A stretch of DNA of 12,193 nucleotides from PALSA-555 sp035468285 (GTDB taxonomy: Bacteria > Actinomycetota > Acidimicrobiia > IMCC26256 > PALSA-555). The stretch spans positions 1 through 12,193 of the forward strand of contig DATISY010000080.1 of assembly GCA_035468285.1 (NCBI GenBank), written 5' to 3'. How positions within the stretch are numbered: position 1 is the stretch's first letter; each line of letters begins with the position of its first letter. A program made the translations under genes and the position numbers. The notes under the pieces were generated by a model. That model did not search any database. It was given only the letters and a program-made list of their open reading frames with translations, and had not been told where the DNA came from. This document shows, piece after piece, positions 7,254-12,193 of this stretch.

Positions 7254-7673
7254 GTGACGATCGGTGCTGTGACCTGTCTGCTGAGGATAGATTCCGGGTC
7301 GATGTCGGTGGTGGCGATGACCTTCACGAACACGGTGGCCAATGTGCAACGGGCCTTCGAGGCGGCGGGGGTTGTCGTTCTTATCGTCGGGATCGCGGCC
7401 GGTTTTGCCGCTGCCGCACGCGACCTCGTTCACGGGCGACCCGACACGTATCAGCGGCTAAGGAGTTTTGTCGGGCGAAGCATCCTGCTCGGTGTTGAGA
7501 TCTTTGTCGCCGCCGACCTCATTCGGACCGTGGCTGTGGACCCTTCGATCGAGAACGTCGGCGTCCTGGCAATCATTGTCGTCATCCGTACATTTCTCAG
7601 CTTCACCTTGAATCTGGAGATCGAAGGGCGGCTCCCCTGGCGTCCGCAGGATCCAGACTCTGGGAGGCACTAG
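7254..7673 (+). CDS. DUF1622 family membrane protein
   Basis: This 139-residue protein has three predicted membrane segments, at about residues 38-56, 72-94 and 102-120. It carries the hallmark DUF1622 sequence: an FEAAG stretch before the first helix, RSFVGRSILLGVEIFVAADL (70-89) followed by IRTVAV, then VLAIIVVIRTFLSFTLNLEI (104-123) and the terminal EGRLPWR. The family is widespread, integral to the membrane, and of unknown function. The start is GTG 7254 with GAAGGAG just upstream; ATG 7302 is a possible later start that keeps all the conserved sequence. It is the first intact gene after the decayed region, and 110 bp separate it from the sulfur-metabolism gene downstream, so co-transcription is possible but not shown. 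Confidence 0.85.
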   Translation: MTIGAVTCLLRIDSGSMSVVAMTFTNTVANVQRAFEAAGVVVLIVGIAAGFAAAARDLVHGRPDTYQRLRSFVGRSILLGVEIFVAADLIRTVAVDPSIENVGVLAIIVVIRTFLSFTLNLEIEGRLPWRPQDPDSGRH

Positions 7674-7766
7674 CCACAGCCCTCCGCATGACGGCCTAAG
7701 TGGTTGCGTCGTGGCGGCTGCGGAGTTCGAAGTAGGTGACACTTGCTCGTTGAGTAGGCGCCACGC

Positions 7767-7775
7767 AAGGAGGAG
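7767..7775 (+). promoter_or_regulatory. Strong ribosome binding site
   Basis: AAGGAGGAG at 7767-7775 is a near-perfect Shine-Dalgarno sequence 8 bases before ATG 7784. It is the strongest in the window and suggests high translation of the persulfide dioxygenase-rhodanese fusion. Confidence 0.7.
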
Positions 7776-7783
7776 AGTCGACG

Positions 7784-9526
7784 ATGATCTTCAAGCAGCA
7801 CTATCTGGCGTGTCTCTCCCACGCGTCCTATCTCATTGGCGACGAGACCACAGGACGGGCGGTGGTCGTCGACCCACGACGCGACGTCGGGGAGTACTGC
7901 GACGACGCGGCCACCCGAGGCCTGCGAATCGAGCGGGTCATCGAGACCCATCTGCACGCCGACTTTCTCAGCGGCCACCTCGAACTCGCGGCCCGCACCG
8001 ACGCCGTCATCTCGTACGGGGCGGCGGCGCGGGTCGACTTCGACATCGAGGCGCTTCGCGACGGCGAACGGCTGTCCCTCGGCGAAGTGACCCTCGAGGT
8101 GCTGGCCACACCAGGCCATACCCCCGAATCGATCTGCGTCGTCGTCTACGAGCACCCCGACGACGACGCCCCCTATGGGGTGCTGACCGGCGACACCCTC
8201 TTCGTCGGCGACGTCGGTCGCCCCGACCTGCTCGCTTCGTCAGGCGCCGGACTCTCGGCCGACGTGCTGGCCCGGAGCCTGTACCACTCGCTGCACGACA
8301 AGGTGCTGGCGCTCCCCGACCCGACCCGCGTGTTCCCGGCACACGGGGCCGGGTCCTCCTGCGGCAAGCAGCTATCGAGCGAGACCAACTCGACCATCGG
8401 TGAGCAGCGCCGGACGAACTACGCGCTGCAACCGATGTCCGAGGATGACTTCGTAAGCGCCATCGTCGAGGGCCAACCCGTGCGCCCCCACTACTTCGAG
8501 TTCGACGCCCTCCGCAACCGCCAGCTCCGGCCCCTCCTCGACGAGGACCGCCCACCCGCCCTCCTCGACGTGGACGAGGTGCGGGACCGTCAGTGCGCCG
8601 GCGCGATGCTCCTCGACACCCGCGAACCGACGGACTTCGCCGCGGGCCACCTGCGAGGAGCGGTCAACGTCGGGCTCCAAGGTCGCTTCGCCGAATGGGC
8701 CGGAGACCTCCTCGATCCCCAGCGTGACATCGTGCTCGTCGGCGACCCTACCGCCAGCCTCGAAGGCCGAGTCCGGCTCGCCCGCATCGGCTTCGACCGC
8801 ACCGTCGGCCAGCTCGCCGACCCCGGCCAGGTCCTCACGACGCACCCGGAGCTCGTCGAGACCAGCTCGCGGCTCACCATCGAGCAGCTGGCCGAACTTC
8901 GGGGCCTCGAACCCGACCTGCAACTCGTCGATGTCCGCAACCCGGGTGAGACCGCAGCCGGCACCCTCCCCGGCGCCCGGGAAATCTCCCTGGCCGTCCT
9001 GACCGATTGCCTCGACAGCATCGATCGCACCCGGCCGCTGGTCTTGTACTGCGCCAGCGGCTACCGCTCGCTGATCGCGGCCAGCTTCCTGTGCCAACAC
9101 GGGCACTCCGACGTGTCTGACCTCTTCGGTGGCTACGGCGCTTGGGCCGCGGCAGAACTCCCCGCCGCCGGCGGCGCTGCCGTCGCCCCCACCGAGACGC
9201 CCGAGGTAGCAGCAACGAGCGGAGCCGCGCTCGTCGAAGCCGGCGCCGTCCTGCTCGATGTGCGTGAGCCCGAGGAGTGGGCAGCCGGCCACGCCCCCGG
9301 CGCGGTCCTCGTCCCGATGGGACAGGTACACGACCGTGTGCCGACGCTCCCCAGCCGGCGTGCGATTGTCGTCATCTGCCGGTCGGGCGGACGGTCCGCT
9401 GCCATCACCCAGGCGCTTCGCGCCCGCAGCTACGACGCCGTCAACCTGGCCGGCGGCATGCGCGCCTGGGCAGCAGCCGGGCTCCCGGTGACTACCGACG
9501 CCGGTACCCCAGGCCGAGTGGCATAG
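7784..9526 (+). CDS. Persulfide dioxygenase-like MBL protein fused to three rhodanese domains
   Basis: This 580-residue cytoplasmic protein probably oxidises glutathione-type or low-molecular-weight persulfide and moves sulfane sulfur. Residues 1 to about 235 are a metallo-beta-lactamase fold of the ETHE1/persulfide dioxygenase branch: THLHADFLSGH with H56, H58 and D60, PGHTPES with H112, GDTLF with D137, and PAHGAGS with H187. The mononuclear iron ligands of ETHE1 map to H56, H112 and D137. The extra His of the usual HxHxDH motif is F61 here. Three rhodanese modules follow. The first (about 260-350) has no Cys at its active loop (VLVGDP, near G320). The second (about 365-465) has C423 in CASGYRS. 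The third (about 480-575) has C532 in CRSGGRS. Relatives typically carry one or two rhodanese domains. The fold is certain; the substrate is inferred. Confidence 0.92.
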   Translation: MIFKQHYLACLSHASYLIGDETTGRAVVVDPRRDVGEYCDDAATRGLRIERVIETHLHADFLSGHLELAARTDAVISYGAAARVDFDIEALRDGERLSLGEVTLEVLATPGHTPESICVVVYEHPDDDAPYGVLTGDTLFVGDVGRPDLLASSGAGLSADVLARSLYHSLHDKVLALPDPTRVFPAHGAGSSCGKQLSSETNSTIGEQRRTNYALQPMSEDDFVSAIVEGQPVRPHYFEFDALRNRQLRPLLDEDRPPALLDVDEVRDRQCAGAMLLDTREPTDFAAGHLRGAVNVGLQGRFAEWAGDLLDPQRDIVLVGDPTASLEGRVRLARIGFDRTVGQLADPGQVLTTHPELVETSSRLTIEQLAELRGLEPDLQLVDVRNPGETAAGTLPGAREISLAVLTDCLDSIDRTRPLVLYCASGYRSLIAASFLCQHGHSDVSDLFGGYGAWAAAELPAAGGAAVAPTETPEVAATSGAALVEAGAVLLDVREPEEWAAGHAPGAVLVPMGQVHDRVPTLPSRRAIVVICRSGGRSAAITQALRARSYDAVNLAGGMRAWAAAGLPVTTDAGTPGRVA

Positions 9527-9969
9527 CTCGGCCCCACGCTCAGCAACCCCGGCTTCGTTGCAGAGTGAGCGATCGCTCGAACCCGCTCTGCTGGACAGCT
9601 CTCGTCGCGCGCGGTTGGCGTGCGTGGCGGCGGTCCGATGCAGCGCGGGTGCCCGGCCCGTCGCTCCAGGGAAGACCACGGCGCCGTCGAGGAACTGAGC
9701 CCGCGAGAAGTCCGAAGGTTGCATGATTTCGCTCGAGGACGGGTGATCGTGCTGCCGAGGGTGTGCTGTCCGAAGCGGAGTTGACTGTCGCGATGTGGCC
9801 TTATCCGGGGCGCGTTCTGATCGTCGCCCGACGGCCGAGCTGAGCCTGCCAAGACGTCGTCGGCGGGCTTGCGCATGCTCACTCAGCCATGACGTGGGGG
9901 TTGAAGCACCGCTCGCCAGAAGCGTTCGAGAAGGCCTACATTCGGATCGTGCTCGGATCCCGCTGATCG
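9527..9969. other. Intergenic stretch without a recognised gene
   Basis: These 443 bases separate the sulfur gene from the methyltransferase. Apart from the stem-loop near 9560-9591, I see no RNA gene, repeat or protein homology. The open frames on both strands are compositional. Any methyltransferase promoter should lie in its right part, but no convincing -35/-10 pair stands out. Confidence 0.5.
9560..9591 (+). terminator. Two-part stem-loop downstream of the MBL-rhodanese gene
   Basis: An outer stem GCAGAG (9560-9565) with CTCTGC (9586-9591) encloses the perfect palindrome GAGCGATCGCTC (9567-9578). It begins 34 bases after the stop codon, so a terminator or 3' mRNA stabiliser is plausible. 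There is no T-tract. The inner palindrome could instead be an operator. Confidence 0.35.
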
Positions 9970-10773
9970 ATGCCCCCGGATACCGCTGCCGAACGCACCT
10001 CGATCCACCCGCAGTGGGCGGAGATGCTGGCGCGCTGGGCGATTCCGGACGACCTGGTGGCCGTGGCGCCAACCTCGCCCTACTTCTTCGACCCGGCGGT
10101 CTTCATCGATGCAGCCGATGAGGCCATCGGGCGGCCGGACGACACCGTCTCGGACCGGACCGCTCGCGAGGCGCTCCCGCCGGGCGGCACCGTGCTCGAC
10201 GTCGGGGTCGGCGCAGGAGCAGCGAGTCTCCGACTGGGGGCCACCCGAGTGATCGGCGTCGACCCCAGCCGCGTCCTGCTGGCCGCGTTCGTCGAGCGCG
10301 CAGCCCGCCTTGGGATAGCCCCGACGCCCATCGAGGGCACCTGGCCCACGGTCGCGCCCGACGTCGGTCTCGCTGACGTGGTGGTGTGTCACCACGTCGT
10401 CTACAACGTCGCTGATCTCGCTGGCTTCGCGACGGCTCTCGCCGCGCACGCAAGGGATCGCGTGGTCCTCGAGCTCACGGCCGAGCATCCCATGGCCTGG
10501 ATGAGACCGTATTGGGAGGCCCTGCATGGCTTGGACCAGCCCGACCGTCCGACGGTCGATGACGCAATCGCTGTGCTGGGGGAGCTTGGGTTCAATGTCC
10601 GCCAGCAGCGATGGCGGCGCCGATATCAGATGATCGGCGAAAATGGAGACGACCAGGTCGCGCGCGTCGGGCGCCGACTCTGCCTGCCAACGCCGCGGTA
10701 CGACGAGTTGCATCAGCTCCTGACCACCATTCCGCCGCCCCGTGAGCGCGAGGTCGTGACGGTGTGGTGGTGA
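9970..10773 (+). CDS. Class I SAM-dependent methyltransferase, substrate unknown
   Basis: A 267-residue Rossmann-fold methyltransferase. Motif I is VLDVGVGAGAASLRL with D77 and the glycine loop G79-G83; the acidic residue closing strand 2 is D98 in GVDPS; motif IV is DVVVCHHVVYNV starting at D136. The region after about residue 190 (GFNVRQQRWRRRYQM) resembles the late strands of the fold. The first about 70 residues are helical and probably form a lid or substrate cap. The pattern fits small-molecule methyltransferases more than rRNA or DNA enzymes, since no NPPY/DPPY motif is present. The ATG at 9970 has only a weak upstream GGA, so the start is uncertain. It stands alone between long gaps, so context gives no substrate. 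Confidence 0.82.
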   Translation: MPPDTAAERTSIHPQWAEMLARWAIPDDLVAVAPTSPYFFDPAVFIDAADEAIGRPDDTVSDRTAREALPPGGTVLDVGVGAGAASLRLGATRVIGVDPSRVLLAAFVERAARLGIAPTPIEGTWPTVAPDVGLADVVVCHHVVYNVADLAGFATALAAHARDRVVLELTAEHPMAWMRPYWEALHGLDQPDRPTVDDAIAVLGELGFNVRQQRWRRRYQMIGENGDDQVARVGRRLCLPTPRYDELHQLLTTIPPPREREVVTVWW

Positions 10774-10839
10774 CGGAGACCCCAAGGCTTCGTTCGTGGC
10801 CACCGCATGGACCCAGATGAACAGGTGCACACCGTTCCG

Positions 10840-10858
10840 ATCGCCCTTGCAGGGCGAT
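10840..10858 (+). terminator. Perfect 8-bp hairpin after the methyltransferase gene
   Basis: ATCGCCCT (10840-10847) pairs exactly with AGGGCGAT (10851-10858) over a 3-base loop TGC, 67 bases after the methyltransferase stop. The stem is compact and GC-rich, as in terminators, but is followed by GGCTGTTGT rather than a T-run. It separates the methyltransferase from the oxidoreductase gene. Confidence 0.45.
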
Positions 10859-10904
10859 GGCTGTTGTAGGGGTGTGCGAGGGTTGCGGGGTTGCGCCGTG
10901 CAGG

Positions 10905-10916
10905 CTTGCGTGCAAG
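10905..10916. promoter_or_regulatory. Small inverted repeat upstream of the GMC oxidoreductase gene
   Basis: CTTGC (10905-10909) and GCAAG (10912-10916) form a compact dyad centred about 55 bases before the oxidoreductase start. Size and position would suit a repressor or activator half-site pair, but five-base dyads are common by chance. Confidence 0.22.
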
Positions 10917-10952
10917 AACGAGCGCCGCTTCCGTTCTAGTGCACGCGTGGGC

Positions 10953-10959
10953 AGAGGAG
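10953..10959 (+). promoter_or_regulatory. Ribosome binding site deciding the GMC oxidoreductase start
   Basis: AGAGGAG at 10953-10959 lies 6 bases before GTG 10966 but only 3 before the adjacent in-frame GTG 10963, which favours 10966 as the start codon. Confidence 0.55.
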
Positions 10960-10965
10960 CGTGTG

Positions 10966-12193
10966 GTGGTCTCGTATGACGTGATCGTCATCGGGGCTGG
11001 TTCGGCAGGTGCCGCGCTGGCCGGCCAGTTGTCGCGTGATCCGAGCACATCGGTGTTGCTGCTCGAAGCCGGGCCTGATCACCGGGCAGTCGATGCACCG
11101 GCGGGGTTGCACGCTGCCAATTTCTTCCGCGCCGTGGTGGAGCCGGGCCGTATGTGGGAGCACCTTGTCGCCACACGTGCCGGGGGGCAACCGGAGGCAC
11201 TGTACGTGCGGGGCCGCGGCGTTGGGGGTTCGTCGTCGATCAACGCGATGGGCGCGATCCGTGGCACGGTCGACGACTATGAGCGATGGGCGCGGGAACT
11301 CGGCTGTCCGGGGTGGGGCTGGGCAGACATGCTCGAGGCCTTCTTGCGGGTCGAGGACGACCTCGATTACGGCGGAGACGGAACGCACGGCAAGGGCGGT
11401 CCGATCCCGCTAGCACGGGTGCCGCTGGGTGAGCTGCCGCCACTCGACCGGGCGCTGCGGACGGCGATGACCGAGCTCGGCTACCCAATGTGTGACGACT
11501 ACCACGCGCTCGACGCCACCGGCGTCAGCCGGGTCGCACGCACCATGCGCCACGGTCAGCGGGTCTCGACCAACGACGCGTACCTGGAGCCGGCCCGGGG
11601 GCGGCCGAATCTCGAGGTGCGTGGCGGAGTGCTCGTCGACCGGGTCCTGGTCAGCGGACGGCGGGTGAGCGGAGTACGCACCGCCAGCGGCGAGGAAATC
11701 GTGGCCCGGGAGGTGATCGTCAGCGCGGGCGCGATCCACTCGCCGGCGATCCTCTTGCGATCGGGAATCGGGCTCGACGACGGCCTCGCAGTTGGTGCAA
11801 ACCTGAAAGACCACGCCGCGACACCCGGCTTCGAAATCGCGCTGAAACCGGCCGGGCGGATGCCGTCAGTGAACGCACCAGTCTTCAACTCCTTGCTGCG
11901 CTATACGTCCGGCCTCGCCGACTCGGGACCAAACGACATGCAGATCTTCTGGTTCGGGGCGACCGGCCCGACCGAGGACTCGCTGGAGGTGGGTCGCCTG
12001 ATCGGGGCAGTCATGCGCGTCTTCTCCACCGGTGAGGTGCGGCTGCGCTCCGACGACCCATTCCTCGATCCCGTCGTCGAGTTCCGCATGCTCTCGGACG
12101 ACCGGGATCGCAGCCGATTGCGAAACTGCGTCCGGCGCGTGATCGAGGTCGTTCATCATCCAGCCGTCATGGCAATCAGTGACGGCGTGCTAG
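10966..12193 (+). CDS. GMC-family FAD-dependent oxidoreductase (3' end beyond window)
   Basis: 409 codons are visible and no in-frame stop occurs before the right edge; the final TAG-like triplet is out of frame. The N-terminus has the FAD-binding fold VIVIGAGSAG (G10-x-G12-x-x-G15) and LLLEAGPDHR, whose Glu binds the adenosine ribose. GMC signature 1 is GVGGSSSINAM (V86-N93 core), and signature 2 is SAGAIHSPAILLRSGIG from S253. These assign it to the glucose-methanol-choline oxidoreductases, which oxidise alcohols, sugars or choline using FAD. The C-terminal substrate domain with the catalytic His pair lies outside the window, so the substrate cannot be named. About 500-540 residues would be usual for the family. 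The start is GTG 10966, set by AGAGGAG upstream. Confidence 0.93.
   Translation, partial: MVSYDVIVIGAGSAGAALAGQLSRDPSTSVLLLEAGPDHRAVDAPAGLHAANFFRAVVEPGRMWEHLVATRAGGQPEALYVRGRGVGGSSSINAMGAIRGTVDDYERWARELGCPGWGWADMLEAFLRVEDDLDYGGDGTHGKGGPIPLARVPLGELPPLDRALRTAMTELGYPMCDDYHALDATGVSRVARTMRHGQRVSTNDAYLEPARGRPNLEVRGGVLVDRVLVSGRRVSGVRTASGEEIVAREVIVSAGAIHSPAILLRSGIGLDDGLAVGANLKDHAATPGFEIALKPAGRMPSVNAPVFNSLLRYTSGLADSGPNDMQIFWFGATGPTEDSLEVGRLIGAVMRVFSTGEVRLRSDDPFLDPVVEFRMLSDDRDRSRLRNCVRRVIEVVHHPAVMAISDGVL

Noticed and set aside
8372..10072. Long open frame on the - strand (566 codons) antisense to the MBL-rhodanese gene
   Set aside because: It mirrors a strongly coding + strand gene with clear motifs, contains no recognisable domain, and long antisense frames are expected at this GC content.

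Overview
This is a high-GC bacterial chromosome segment that reads as Actinomycetota, possibly a deep-branching lineage such as Acidimicrobiia. The lineage call is an inference from three things: many GTG starts, a class A RNase P RNA with a very GC-rich P1 helix, and a zinc-ribbon / RNase HI / histidine-phosphatase gene order like the mycobacterial Rv2229c-Rv2228c pair. No rRNA, complete tRNA, CRISPR array or intact insertion sequence was seen.

Layout. Positions 182-4541 are a tight block on the + strand: a bifunctional class A penicillin-binding protein, a coiled-coil zinc-ribbon protein, a small RNase HI, a small membrane protein and a histidine phosphatase. The last four are 3 bp apart or overlap by GTGA and are probably co-transcribed. 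Convergent to them is biotin synthase (bioB, - strand, 4578-5648). Divergent from bioB is the RNase P RNA gene rnpB (about 5754-6137, + strand).

From 6138 to 7253 there is no convincing intact gene. The region holds decayed fragments: the C-terminal tail of an amidase on the - strand (6670-6828), and about 12 bases away the N-terminal part of a tyrosine recombinase (phage-type integrase) on the + strand (6840 to about 7177), with at least one frameshift and no catalytic domain. This looks like the scar of a former mobile element.

From 7254 the genes are on the + strand and more loosely spaced: a DUF1622 membrane protein, a 580-residue persulfide-dioxygenase-like protein with three rhodanese domains, about 440 bp of non-coding sequence, a class I SAM-dependent methyltransferase, and a GMC-family FAD oxidoreductase that runs off the right edge.

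How the genes fit together. The left block is housekeeping (cell wall, RNA/DNA hybrid removal, biotin, tRNA maturation). The right part is metabolic or accessory, with sulfane-sulfur handling the clearest theme. I found no clear new defence or mobile system. The points most worth a second look are the split RNase HI / phosphatase locus with a membrane gene inside it, the triple-rhodanese fusion and the amidase/integrase relic.
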